From NCBI GenBank assembly GCA_949825065.1, contig OX463842.1:48467436-48531435 (forward strand): a stretch of DNA of 64,000 nt, written 5' to 3'. Shown in pieces: positions 20,857-31,465 of this stretch. The translations under genes were made by a program, and so were the position numbers. Numbering within the stretch: the stretch's first letter is position 1; each line of letters starts with the position of its first letter. The stretch is from Odontocerum albicorne. Lineage: Eukaryota > Arthropoda > Insecta > Trichoptera > Odontoceridae. Under the pieces are notes generated by a model. That model was not told the DNA's origin. It made no database searches and saw only the letters and a program-made list of their open reading frames with translations.

Positions 20857-23800
20857 ATGGCGAAATTTGGCTTATTATTTTTAATTGCTCTTGTTCCACT
20901 GACGATTGGTAAGATTAAAATATATTTTTTTAAATTATTGTGAAAAATATATAAAAATATTGTTATACTTAAACCACTTTCCCTCGTTTCTTTTTCTTTA
21001 CTAATGCAGATTATTGAATCTTTGTGTTCTTTTATATTTTAAATCAGTTCTTTTGTATTGTATTTCACGTACACGTAAATCCAGCTTATTATTATTATTA
21101 ACCTGGCGAGTTTATTGCCATGTGGCAATCTTTTCCAACCAACCAGAAAGATGTTTTAATAGGCCCTAAGTGTTAACCAGACTGGAATCCTATTTTAAAA
21201 AATCTGGGTTCCAGTGGGGATCGAACCCGCAACCTCCGGATCGGCCGACAAGTGTCTTACCACCAGGCCACGGAGGTCGTCGTATTAATATACCCGAAAA
21301 CTTGTAATGTAATATATACAACTTTTGCTGTATATATTACAAGTTTTCGGGTATATTAGTCAAGTGAGAGCAATAAGCTGCATTTCAATATATCTTCATC
21401 CAAGTTCATGACATTTTCAAGAGCCTAAGCTGTACTTAAAATTCTTTATCGATGATCAGCCCATCGTTCGTGTCAATGCTATCAAAGACCATGGCTTCAT
21501 GTTTAATAGTAAATATAAATTTATTTCTCATATTGAAGATATAGGAAAATCTGCTAATAAAGTTTCGGGTTTTGTGGTTTCTAGGGAATAACGTTCACCG
21601 CTCTTTTTTTATATCGTCCTTTATTGTCAGTTACCAACTAATGTTACTCCGTTACTTTCAAGTTTCAAAAAGCGATTGAAAATATGATAACTATTAATTT
21701 CAAGTCCGTAATATAACGTGTTTTCATTTTCAATTTACCCTTAGTTTTCCTGATCTCTTATTTTTTAATCGATCGATAATTTCTAACTAACATCATTATT
21801 ATTTATAATGTTCCTGAATTTCGTACTTTTAATTAAAAATAATAATATTATTTGTGACTCTGTGAGAACTTCCTTTATTTACTTTTGTCTGGTTGGTTTA
21901 ATGAAATGACCTCCTGGCAATAAGCTCGCCAGATTGTCATTAAATTATTTGTAAATAAAAAAATAAGTTCTAATGAGTTTCGTGTCTCAGCGGTATTTAA
22001 ACACTTTTTTGGACATCTTAAAAAATTCAGCATATAAGAAATAGTTTTGATATATTGACTAACATTAAGAATGAAGAGGTTGAACCTGATTTTTATTATT
22101 TTATAATTTTATTTTATTAACGACACAACAGTGTCTTTTATATGCAAATGAATATGTGACAAGTTATACAAGTACTTAAAATTATTGACAAAAAATACAA
22201 AAATTTATCTTAAACTAACATGGAGATACAAAAGCAGTAGTAATAAAATATTACAGTCATTGTTTAAAATTATTAATATTAACATATATATTTAAGTTTA
22301 ACATATGTATGTACATATATCACAAAATATTACCAAACTTCACATAGCAAACTTACGTAATTGTCGAAAACTTATTTTATAGTGCTTAAGAACTAAGATT
22401 TGTTTTCAGTGCAACAACACTTTTACATAGAACAAAAATTGGATTTTTTGGGAATTTTATGGATAGATCTTGAGATATGGAAAACACATGGCCTCATTAG
22501 TAGCACGAGATGCAAGTTGCTTTGAAGAATCGAAGCCTTTCACATGTTGATGCAGGGTTACTCAACTCCAGAAACAAAGTGTTGTCCTTCATGTTTCGTT
22601 TATACTAGGTGATTTATATTAATAAAGATAACACAAAGCTAGTAGCTTTTTCTAAATATTTTTGTGATATGTTGCAAAACTCATTTCCAAGTCTTTGCAT
22701 ACGAATTATAGAGGAGTTAATTTTGTAATTAGTATACCAATTTTCGATATAAAAGGGATTGAGCTGTCTTGTGGATCTAGTGGGAATACGAAATGAAATG
22801 CTTGCGAGTAAGTGAGGTGCATCGATTACTGAGTGAATGATTTTGTACAGTAGTCGATTTGTTCTTATTGCAATGCTTCCCAAACATTTTTTTAAAATTT
22901 ATCAAAGTTTTCGTTTTAATTTTGTGAAACTTCATATTATAATATTAAACATTTAACTAGTTTGTTACTCCACAAATTATATTAATCCCGCTACACGTGT
23001 TTCTATCTTCTATCCCGAGGCTCTCTTCAGACGGAATGATCCCGGTTTGTTATGAGAGCAGTGCTTGGTCATACTTGGTGATAGACGCCGCGGGCTGGTC
23101 ATTCATGGTGAACATAGCAGGTGATTTCGAAACAGAATTGTCTAAACTAATCTTGCCTGAGGTATACCAAAAAGATATCCATGGAACGGATGAGTTGATC
23201 AGAGCAAGAAATTTGTTACGAGACGACATTACGAAGTGGATGCCATAGTTTTGTAAAAGAAGAGTTTAGTGGAAACTACATAATAAATATGAAGAAGTCA
23301 ACAATTTATGTAACAAAATATTTTATTTCTAATCAACAGGCGCAGTTGGACAAAATAACAGCTTTTCGTATACATTATGGATAAACGATGACATTAATTT
23401 ATCAGTCAGCACTTGGTCATCCATTCCAAGGTAAGTGTATCTTTTATTTAATTATACAAAAAAATGGAATCCTAATTCAATGACAGCAAACAGGAAGATT
23501 TTGTAGGAAACTGAGAGATAATTTAATACTTTGTTCTTTTAATCCAGTATATTTTCTCAGGGCCAACCAAAAATATTTAGTCCAGTGTTTCATTCTTGAA
23601 GCCATACTGGATTATCAGTCACTTTTATACTGTGTCGGTGAACAATAACTGAGTTAATTTAAAATAGAAATCGAAAAAATATATTACAAACGCCTTTTTG
23701 TTGTGATGATAGGCATGGAATTTGAGTCGAGCTTCTGTACACCCTTGCCCTTTTTAGAGTATGCTTAGATATTTTTTAACATCCACTCAATAAATGCATA

Positions 23801-25409
23801 TCACAGTTATGATAACGAAATTCCACAAGTTTGGCCAAAAATCATTTTGTGGATAAAAATAACCACTACACTATTTTATGTGCAAATTGACCTGTTTTTA
23901 CCGTTTGAGTCACTGCTCTTTTTTTAAAACGGTATATTTTATTGCCCCAGAAGTGAGACCCTGGAATGAGTTGCGAACTAATGTTATATTCACTTCATTA
24001 TTGCCATGTTTTGAAAAGCGTCTAAAAAATCTCTATTTCTAATCATTAATATAACGTGTTTCATTCCTGATTTTCTTTTCTCTCCTTCATCCCTTCTTGA
24101 TCTTTTAATATATATCTTTCATTTTTATTACATATTGTTCACGAATTTCGTGCAGGTGAATAGTTATTATTATTTTTTATTTTTTGCGAAAATGTAATTT
24201 CTTTTATTTACTTTTGTGTGTTGGGTTAGGAGATATACTATTAATGCTATAGAAATGCGTGTACTTAGAAGAATACACGAAGTGACAATACATGATGTAA
24301 TACAGAATTAAGTGATAAGGGAAGAGTGTGAACAAGATAGGCGTATGCGTTTAATAAGATAATAAAGACCACTCTAATATAATTTGGGCTCGTGGAACGA
24401 ATGAATAAAGAAAGACTAAGAAAACAAATATACGGTGCACCTGTTAGTAGAAGATCTGGTAGAGGAAGATCAAAGAGAGTATGGTTGGATCAAGTGAATG
24501 GTATTTTTAAAGAAGGAATTGTAAAAACCTAAAGATATAGTAGAAGCCGCATGAGTAGGCACATGGATGTAGAATAGACGAAATATGTGTATTGAGATAA
24601 GAAAGTTAATAGTTCTTTCTTCTCTGCCTACCCAGATAAGTAGACGGCGTGATGATATATGAACATGTTTGTTATTGTTGGCATATCAATACTTATTTTT
24701 CTGTGACATTGACTGTTAAAAATGTATTGTTTTGACAGCGTTCTTTCGATTGTTTTCCTGTACAAATTAGACGATGTTTCTTAAATTTTTAGTGGTGCCA
24801 AGTTTTATGATGTGATGGTCCAGACTGCAGCCACAATCAGCATATTTGCTTTCGAGGCTACGGAGTACCCTGATCTTGGATATTTCATCACCAAGATTGC
24901 TGACTATGAACAAGAACCAGAAAATGATAAGTACTGGATGATATACATCTTGGACGAGTTGCCAGATCGTCAGAACCCACCTTCAAACGAACAGTTATCT
25001 CCTCTTGGTAAGAAATTATTTAATAAATTAAGTTCTATTGAACAGTTATTTAAAAGAAAAACAGAAAAGTATCTAAACAGTACTTGTTGATTCCCAATAA
25101 GTTCTTAAGAAACGCAAGTTGCAACGCTCTTTTGCGTTGGCAAATCAAGAAGAAGACGAACTTCCTTTGTAAATCTTCCGATATGTGATGGTAATTCCTT
25201 AGGCTTTAGGTTTTCTGTAGTGTTCATATGACATCATAAATTTTGAAAATACCTCCTTAAAATGGTTATCTTTAAGTGCTTCCTAAAGCTTCGAGTTACA
25301 AACAACGCTTGGTCATGCATTACAATTATTTATTCTTTCAGGTGTCAGCAGCCTTCCAGTTAAAGACGGGAAGAACTACCTTTTCTGGCTGAAAACCGTG
25401 AAACCATAA
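20857..25409 (+). CDS. Secreted DUF4430/transcobalamin-C-like protein, copy B
   Basis: Exons 20857-20908, 23340-23430, 24793-25007 and 25342-25409 give 141 residues; phases 1, 2, 1. Residues 1-18 are a signal peptide (MAKFGLLFLIALVPLTIG). The mature protein has no cysteine and runs AVGQNNSF-SYTLWINDDI, then FYDVMVQTAA, 'GYFITKIADYEQEPENDKYW', MIYILDELPDRQNPP, LSPLG and 'VSSLPVKDGKNYLFWLKTVK'. Its exon 3 is the clearest family match: a G-Y-F-I-T-K-I turn, then acidic EPEND before the aromatic KYWM strand. Splice sites are canonical (GTAAG donors). A TATA promoter lies 108 bp upstream and AATAAA follows at 25465. Introns carry a SINE, LINE relics and an unexplained ORF shared with copy C. Function unknown. 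Confidence 0.85.
21093..21283 (-). mobile_element. tRNA-derived SINE in intron 1 of gene B
   Basis: Minus strand begins 'gacctccgtggcctggtggt' (A-box) and has a perfect B-box, GGTTCGATCCC. The body ends 'tctggttggttggaaaagat...atggcaataaactcgcc', resembling the 3' tail of the LINE at 13539-13975. A further copy lies at 50505-50700 (-). It interrupts the left arm of a palindrome that is intact in gene C. Confidence 0.85.
21284..21385. repeat. Palindrome, SINE-disrupted, intron 1 of gene B
   Basis: Inner arms 'aatatacccgaaaacttgta' and complement surround 'acttttgct'. The outer right arm ('agtcaagtgagagcaataag') has no left partner because the SINE sits there. Compare the complete version at 27817-27928. 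Confidence 0.8.
21386..21965 (+). pseudogene. LINE RT and 3' end in intron 1 of gene B
   Basis: 'KLYLKFFIDDQPIVRVNAIK' then DHGFMFNSKYKFISHIE is the RT region after the catalytic motif. It is followed by a decayed C-terminus and the 'tctggttggtt...ggcaataagctcgcc' 3' UTR. The first part is shared with gene C at 27930-28165. Confidence 0.7.
22090..22883 (-). pseudogene. Jockey-like LINE C-terminus and 3' UTR
   Basis: Minus-strand frame 22883-22614 encodes 'SIAIRTNRLLYKIIHSVIDA', 'PTRSTRQLNPFYIENWYTNY' and 'SSIIRMQRLGNEF', typical of Jockey-like C-termini. The 3' UTR to 22090 matches 4553-5110. Confidence 0.75.
22985..23249 (+). other. Unidentified ORF conserved in introns of genes B and C
   Basis: The frame encodes 'MIPVCYESSAWSYLVIDAAG', WSFMVNIAGDFETELSKLIL and 'KDIHGTDELIRARNLLRDDI'. 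The copy in gene C (about 28560-28830) keeps the frame with few amino-acid changes, and a degraded third relic of its 5' part lies at 34185-34285. I do not recognise the family. It sits 90 bp before exon 2, so it could be a captured exon, a transposon scrap, or an alternative exon without a convincing donor. Confidence 0.4.
23890..24235 (+). pseudogene. LINE 3' end in intron 2 of gene B
   Basis: 'cagaagtgagaccctggaatg' (SEVRPWNEL) followed by 'aagcgtctaaaaaatctc' and 'ataacgtgtttcattcctga' matches the 13539-13975 family. Absent from intron 2 of gene C, so it inserted after the duplication or was lost there. Confidence 0.65.
24236..24660 (+). repeat. RTE-like LINE 3' fragment in intron 2 of gene B
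   Basis: Contains 'gaaatgcgtgtacttagaag', 'gtggaacgaatgaataaaga', 'gagtatggttggatcaagtg' and 'ctctgcctacccagataag' with 'ggcgtgatga'. Only the last ~30 bp of this tail remain in gene C (29613-29640). Confidence 0.65.
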
Positions 25410-25464
25410 TTTTCTCTAAATACTCGTATATGTTATGTATATCAGTTTTTTAAGTTATGTTGAA

Positions 25465-25470
25465 AATAAA
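25465..25470 (+). terminator. Poly(A) signal of gene B
   Basis: AATAAA 56 bp after the stop. The same 'ttgaaaataaatgttgatwaaac' context follows gene C. Confidence 0.65.
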
Positions 25471-25559
25471 TGTTGATTAAACAAAATATATGTTCTTTTA
25501 ATTTTTTATTGCTAAATTAATCATAAAAATTTTCAGAAATGTGATAAAAATAATGATTT

Positions 25560-26240
25560 ATTCGAGTTTGAAATAAATTAATTTTAACCATAATTATTTC
25601 ATTTTTATTTGTGAAAATGGCAAAAAGTAAAATAATTTAAACCCGAAAATATATATACTCGAATCGGACAATATCAAAATCTGCTCAGATGATAATCCAC
25701 AACAATATATTGATGCCAACTTTGATACATAGGAGTGTGGAAACATCGACGAGGGAAAATATTGAGAGAAGCCTAATAAATGCTGTAAAAATGCGTGTAT
25801 TGAGTATAATAAATGGGTTAGCAATGTATAATATAATATTCATCTCCTCTTTCCCACGTATACATATGATTTGTGGTCAAAACACGTATAGTATGTGGTA
25901 ACAAAGCATCACTGTTCAAGCAGATATCCAGCATTCAATCTTTGTTATCGTTGGAGCGTCTACAACTTAACTTACCGAACATCGATATAAAACCATTAAT
26001 TTTGACGCCAACCCATGCATTTAAGTCACCCGACAGAATAATTTGGAAAAATACCCATTGTGCCTTCTTTAAATCTGATTCACGTCACTCTTGTACTGAC
26101 AAACTCATAATGTATGATGCATTTCCTCAACCGCATGGATATTAATGCTCTCTCAACCTTCTTGGCTCTTTTATTATCTTTTACACCAGACCATATACCT
26201 AAGATTCCTCGTACTTCTTTAGAACTGCACCCTTTACTCT
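25560..26240 (+). repeat. Second copy of the A-B intergenic block
   Basis: Begins 'tttgaaataaattaatttta', homologous to the 3' flank of gene A (19370 onward), then jumps to the RTE fragment homologous to 20045-20340 and the 20341-20640 block. This places the breakpoint of the tandem duplication just downstream of the poly(A) signals. Confidence 0.7.
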
Positions 26241-27019
26241 TAACCTCGCTCAAACCACCTATATCTTAATATTAATCTTTCATTGTATCAATTCAATGTT
26301 ATGTTTACATATATAAGGCGCTCTAACTCGGGAGTCGAACCCATTAACCTGTTCACCGCGTTAAAAATCAAATTCCACGAATCCTGTGCGCGGCACAATT
26401 TCAGCGTTTTTTAATTTCTAAGTTTAAACACATATTTTGTTTAGAACCACTGATATTTGATTACAACACCAAGTAAACATGACACTTAAGTAATTTTCTG
26501 ATAATAAATAATAGTCATTACTCTTAAGGAGACTCATTAAATAAAGGAGATAAACTTAACATTACGTAAAATAAACAAAGGAATGCTACGATCAAATCAA
26601 TGCTTCATGACACTCACCCAATCAAATGCATATAGCACTAGTAATGTTTATTTACGTAAGAGAGACTTAGTAATGTTTATTTACGTAAGAGAGACTCATC
26701 GCCGGACTCGATCCGCGAGACAGGTCGTTAATGCTGGAAATATTGAGAAACCAAAAAAATTCGGCGCTCTGTTTATTCAACAATATCTCATTAACTAATA
26801 TATTATTTGACAAGGTTTTCAGAGATGTCGCTAGAATAAAGATTATTTTAAATTTCAGTTCAATTTTTATTCCGGTTTTGTGTCATTTTTTTTAAGTATT
26901 TGTGATTTGAAACTTGGATTGTCGTCAGATCACAGGCGTTTGTGCTCCCCGCGGGGAACACGTTAATAAGAATTAAATCACGTCTGAAAGCTATAGTAGC
27001 GTCCGAGTGAATCGTTATA
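26241..27019. other. Intergenic B-C, unit-specific insertion
   Basis: No counterpart upstream of gene B. Contains a possible SINE B-box on the minus strand (ggttcgactccc near 26330), a 28-bp direct repeat ('gtaatgtttatttacgtaag') at about 26640-26700, and no convincing gene. Confidence 0.4.
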
Positions 27020-27180
27020 TAACACTTCATTTGTATACAGTACAACCTTGTGGAATTATTTCCAGGTGGAAATCTCTTGAAACCACACAGAAACATGTTT
27101 ATGAGGCTTTAAGGGAAAACCAAACTGAACACCATTTTTTTAAAACTGTTTTCCAGTGGGTATTAACCCCCATTATCTCC
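27020..27180 (-). mobile_element. Diverged SINE fragment
   Basis: Minus-strand similarity to 21093-21283: 'ccaggtggaaatctcttgaa', 'acagaaacatgtttatgagg' and 'tttttttaaaactg...ccagtggg' keep the order of the SINE body, but the tRNA head is not recognisable. Confidence 0.45.
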
Positions 27181-27440
27181 GAGTCGGAAGACAGGGATTT
27201 TACTAACAAGGTCATGGAGATCTTTAATGACCATATCGTTCATTCATATTTCTATTCATTCCTCCCCAAATATTCCTTACATCTACCCTTAACTGTTATC
27301 TATTGGATGGTTATACATTTTAATGTGTACTCTAATTATTATACTAACGTTGAACCTTTAAAAAGAGTCATTTAAGGTTATGTTTTTGCCCCATCAGCAA
27401 TGTAGGGTCCACCATCCGTTGGTAGAGGCAACTTATCGCA
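27181..27440. other. Intergenic, no gene recognised
   Basis: An ORF of 122 codons ends at 27375 but is AT-driven and lacks any motif. From about 27400 the sequence becomes the conserved gene B/C promoter approach. Confidence 0.4.
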
Positions 27441-27441
27441 A

Positions 27442-27510
27442 AAATGATACCAGTAATCTTATCGAAAAATGATTATACTATAAATAGAAGAGTTTTTAAT
27501 AACATAATTT
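27442..27510 (+). promoter_or_regulatory. Promoter of gene C
   Basis: TATAAATA at 27479-27486, 93 bp before the ATG, with the same upstream box ('agtaatcttatcgaaaaatg') as gene B. No strong initiator is visible at +30. Confidence 0.6.
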
Positions 27511-27578
27511 ATTTAATTTTGCGTTTTTGAAATATTTTTCTTTAAAATAAATTACAATTAACATTAAACTGATCTTAA

Positions 27579-30500
27579 ATGGCGAAATTTAGCTTCTTAT
27601 TTTTAATTGCTCTTTTTCCACTGACGATTGGTAAGATTAAAACATATTTTTTTAAATTATTGTGAAAAATATCGTTCAACTTAAACCGCTTTCCCTCGTT
27701 TCTTTTTCATTACTAATGTAGATCATTGCTCTTTGTGTTCTTTTATATTTTAAATCAGTTCTTTTGTATTGTATTTTACGTACATGTATCATAAGTATTT
27801 CACGTACACGTAAATCCAGCTTATTGCTCTCACTTGACTAATATACCCGAAAACTTGTAATATATACAACATTTGTTGTATATATTACAAGTTTTCGGGT
27901 ATATTAGTCAAGTGAGAGCAATAAGCTGGTTTTCAATGTATCTATATCCAAGTTCATGACTTTTTCAAGAGCTGAGCCTAAGCTGTACTTAAAACTCTTA
28001 ATCGATGATCAGCCCATCGTGCGTGTCAATGCTATCAAAGACCGTGGCTTCATGTTTAATAGTAAATATAAATTTAGTTCTCATATTGAGAGTATGTGAA
28101 AATCTTCCAATAAAGTTCTGGGTTTTGTGGTCTCTAGGGTATAAGGTTCACCGCTCTTTTTTATATATGTAGTCCGTTTTATACCTCTCTCTCCCTGGCT
28201 CCATCCCAACTCATTGTCTGCGAATACTGTTGGGGTCAGCTCTCCTCGTCCTCAGGCTGTATGCTCTTCTGTCCCGGACTACGTCCCCCAGGCCGTGCTT
28301 CTGCATCAGGCTATATTTTTGCACCACCACTCCATCGCTATGGATGAGTGACCCAAGATACTTAAAGGAGTCACAATTTGGTAATGTAGTCCGTTTTATA
28401 CCTGGTGAACAGAATTGTATAGCAGTCGATTTGTTCTTATTGCAATGATTTCCAAACATTTTTTTAAAATTTATCTAAATTTTCGTTTTAACTTTGTGGA
28501 ACTTCATATTAGAACATTTAAAAATTAACTACTTTGTTACTCCACTAATTATATTAATCCCGCTACACGTGTTTCTATATTCTATCCCGAGACTCTCTTC
28601 AGACGGAACTATCCCGTTTTGTTATGAGAGCAATGCTTGATCATACTTGGTGATTGACGCCGAGGGTTGGTCATTCATGGTGAACATAGCAGGTGATTTC
28701 GAAACAGAATTGTCTAAACTAATCTTGCCTGGGGTATACCAAAAAGATATCTATGGAACGGATGAGTTGATCAGAGCAACACATTTGTTACGAGACGACA
28801 TTACGAAGCGGATAGTTTGTCAAAGAAGAGTTAGTGGAAACTACATAATAATTATGAAGAAGTTAGCACTTCATGTAACAAAATATTTTATTTTTAATCA
28901 ACAGGCGCAGTTGGACAAAATAACAGCTTTTCGTATACATTATGGATAAACGATGACATTTATTTGGCACTCAGCACTTGGTCATCCATCCCAAGGTAAG
29001 TGAATCTTTAATTTAATTAGACAAAAAATGAAATCCTAATTCACTGAGAGTAAGCTGGAAGATTTTGTAGGAAACTGGAAGATAATTTAATACTTTGTTA
29101 TTTTAATCCAGCATATTTTCTCAGGGCCAACCAAAAATACTTAGTGTAGTGTTTCATTCTTGAAGCCAAACTGGATTATCAGTAACTTTTATACTGTGTC
29201 GGTGAACAATAACTGAGTTAATTTAAAATAGAAATCGAAAAAATATATTACACAAGCCTTTTTGTTGTGATGATAGGCATGGAATTTGAGTCGAGTCTCT
29301 GCACACCCTTGCCCTTTTTTGAGTATGTTTAGATATTTTTTAACATCCATTCAATAAATCCATATCACAATTATGATAACTAAATTACAAAAGTTTGGAC
29401 AAAAATCATTTTGTGGATAAAAAGAACCACTACACAATTTTATGTGCAAATTGACTTGTTTTTACCGTTTGTATGATGTATTGCGATTGAAGAGCCAGGT
29501 GATTTACCTTTTGGTTTCTCTATTATGCCTCTATGCTAAACACTTATTAAAATAACTTCTGAACGCCTTCTAGACGACCTTCGTGGCCTAGTCGACAAGA
29601 CGCTTGTCTTAGACGGCGTGATGATATATAAACATGTATGTTATTGTAGGTATATCAATACCGATTTTTCTGTGACATTGACTGTTAAAAATGTATGGTT
29701 TTGATAGTGTTCTTTCGACTTTTTTCCTGTACAAATTAGACGATGTTTCTTAATATTTTAGTGGGGCCGTGTTTTATGACGCGATGGTCCAGACTGCAGC
29801 CGCAAGCAGCATATTTGCTTTCGAGGCTACGGAGTACCCTGGTTTGGGATATTTTATCACCAAGATTGCTGGCTATGAACAAGAACCAGAAAATGATAAA
29901 TACTGGATAATATACACCTTGGACGAGTTCCCAGATCGTCAGAACCCACCAAAAAAACAGTTGTCTCCTCTTGGTAAGAAAATATTTAATAAAATAAGTT
30001 CTTTTGATCAGTTATTGGGGACGACAGAGAAGAAGGTTTTGGAACGAACATGTATCCAGAATGGCGGAACCAAGAGCCGTAAGAATGGCCAAGGACAGTA
30101 TGCCCCAAGCAAGTAGACCTCCACGACGACCTCCCAAAAGATGTGAAGACACAAGAGGGAAATAATGATGCAGGATCATAACAGACCAATATGCCTAAAA
30201 GAAGAACAAGATCAGTTATTAAAAAAAAAAACAGAAAAGTATCTAAATAGTACTTGTTGATTTACCAACGAGTCCTTGAGAAACGAAACGTGTAACGCTC
30301 TCTTGCATTGGTAAATCAAGCAGAAGGCGAACTTCCTTTGTAAATCTTCCGATATGTGATGGTTATTCATTAGGCTTTAGCTTTACTGTAGCGATATGTG
30401 ATGGTTATTCATTAGGCTTTAGCTTTACTGTAGCGATATGTGATAGTTATTCATTAGGTTTTAGCTTTACTGTAGCGATATGTGATGGTTATTCATTAGG

Positions 30501-30704
30501 TTTTAGCTTTGCTGTAGCGAATTGTGTTCATATAACATCACAAATTTTGGAAAGACCTCCCTAAAAGGGTTATCTTTAAGTGCTTCCTAAAGCTTTAAGT
30601 TACGAAGAACGCTTTGTCATGCATTAAACTGATTTCTTCTTTCAGGTGTCAGCACCATTCTAGTTGAAGATGGGAAAAACTACCTTTTCTGGCTGAAAAC
30701 ATGA
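27579..30704 (+). CDS. Secreted DUF4430/transcobalamin-C-like protein, copy C
   Basis: Exons 27579-27630, 28905-28995, 29762-29973 and 30646-30704 give 137 residues; phases 1, 2, 1. Signal peptide MAKFSFLFLIALFPLTIG. The mature part follows copy B closely ('SYTLWINDDIYLALSTWSSI', 'GYFITKIAGYEQEPENDKYW') with changes concentrated in exon 2, the exon 3 tail and exon 4. One codon is deleted before LSPLG (PPKKQ against PPSNEQ). The C-terminus stops right after YLFWLKT, three residues (VKP) earlier than B. M-to-I and I-to-T changes fall in the core 'KYWMIYIL' strand (KYWIIYTL). All splice sites are canonical. It looks intact but could be drifting. AATAAA at 30785. Confidence 0.85.
27817..27928. 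repeat. Perfect 54-bp-arm palindrome in intron 1 of gene C
   Basis: Arms 27817-27870 and 27875-27928 are exact reverse complements around the tetraloop attt. Outer ends read 'cagcttattgctctcacttg'. No TA or other target duplication is obvious. Its equivalent in gene B carries a SINE in the left arm. Confidence 0.95.
27930..28165 (+). pseudogene. LINE RT fragment shared with gene B
   Basis: 'KLYLKLLIDDQPIVRVNAIK' then DRGFMFNSKYKFSSHIE matches 21386-21590, so the insertion predates the duplication. It ends abruptly at 'gttcaccgctctttttta'. Confidence 0.7.
28166..28440 (-). pseudogene. RTE-like RT fragment in intron 1 of gene C
   Basis: Minus strand encodes 'CDSFKYLGSLIHSDG' and then 'GLGDVVRDRRAYSLRTRRAD'. 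A direct repeat of about 18 bp ('atgtagtccgttttatac') brackets it near 28167 and 28385. The related tail recurs at 45985-46110. Confidence 0.65.
28555..28850 (+). other. Second copy of the unidentified intronic ORF
   Basis: From 28647 it encodes 'VIDAEGWSFMVNIAGDFETE', 'LSKLILPGVYQKDIYGTDEL' and IRATHLLRDDITK. Compared with gene B it differs at A/E, E/G, H/Y, RN/TH and the end. The frame runs on into intron sequence to exon 2. Confidence 0.4.
30006..30220 (+). mobile_element. RTE-like LINE 3' end with 11-bp target duplication
   Basis: Flanked by exact 'gatcagttatt' at 30006-30016 and 30210-30220; the 193-bp insert (30017-30209) reads 'gacgacagagaagaaggttt...gaacatgtatccagaatggc' and ends in 'aaaagaagaacaa'. 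It matches 33670-33870. The gene B intron has an uninterrupted version of the site, so insertion followed the B/C duplication. Confidence 0.9.
30349..30520. repeat. 42-bp tandem repeat, about 4 copies, intron 3 of gene C
   Basis: Unit 'gcgatatgtgatggttattc' plus 'attaggctttagctttactgta'. Gene B has a single copy at the same place (25180-25225), so the array expanded after duplication. Confidence 0.9.
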
Positions 30705-30784
30705 AAATAATAATTTCCTCTAAATACTCGATATAGAACACATGTTACACGTGTGTATGTATACGTTGTTTTAGTCAAGTTGAA

Positions 30785-30790
30785 AATAAA
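30785..30790 (+). terminator. Poly(A) signal of gene C
   Basis: AATAAA about 80 bp after the stop, in the same sequence context as gene B. Confidence 0.6.
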
Positions 30791-30799
30791 TGTTGATAA

Positions 30800-31212
30800 A
30801 ACAAAATTTTGTGTTCTTTTAATTTGGCTTTAGCTTTACTTTGTTCTTTATTTTAGCTAAATGATTCATAAACATATTTGGTCACGACTTCAGTGAAAAG
30901 ATGAATGAGAAATTTTATAGAATGAAACTTTACCAAAATATTTAAAAAATACATATTTCCTGTTTCATCATACAGTTTCATCTCTCACCGACGAATAAGG
31001 AAGAGTTGTAGCAAGTCGACGAAAGCCGATCGCTGATATATAGTGCATGATACGATACGATAGTCAACTCCTCTTAGAAACGATAGGCAATCCCATTATT
31101 AACTATGTTCGTTAGTTGGTTTATTGTGAACGAGCGTTTGCACTTCAGCAAGAACACAGTTTTGGCAGATTTCACTCAAATCAACGATGTAAGAAGATAA
31201 AATAAACAGCAC
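30800..31212. other. Intergenic, no gene recognised
   Basis: AT-rich sequence with one more partial 'ggctttagctttact' copy at 30826; no coding signal. Confidence 0.45.
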
Positions 31213-31465
31213 TATACTAAAGAAAATGTAGCATGGTTCCAGCGACGTTTTAAAAATTTGCCCCAATACAACCTTGTAACGACATTCAGTAATTTTAATT
31301 ATTTTATCAACTTTAATATAATCCTCGATTCTAATAAATTGCAAGTTACTTAGGTAAGTGCATTACATAAAACTAACAATAATGACAAATTAATACATGT
31401 TGTTACAAATTAGCAAAAATATGTGAGTTTGTCAAAAGTCACTACGTTAGTCTGCATTGGCACTG
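31213..31465 (-). mobile_element. Truncated copy of the 570-bp MITE
   Basis: Starts 'actaaagaaaatgtagcatg' and follows the 31868-32431 copy to 'agtctgcattggc', where a LINE 3' end interrupts it. Confidence 0.75.
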
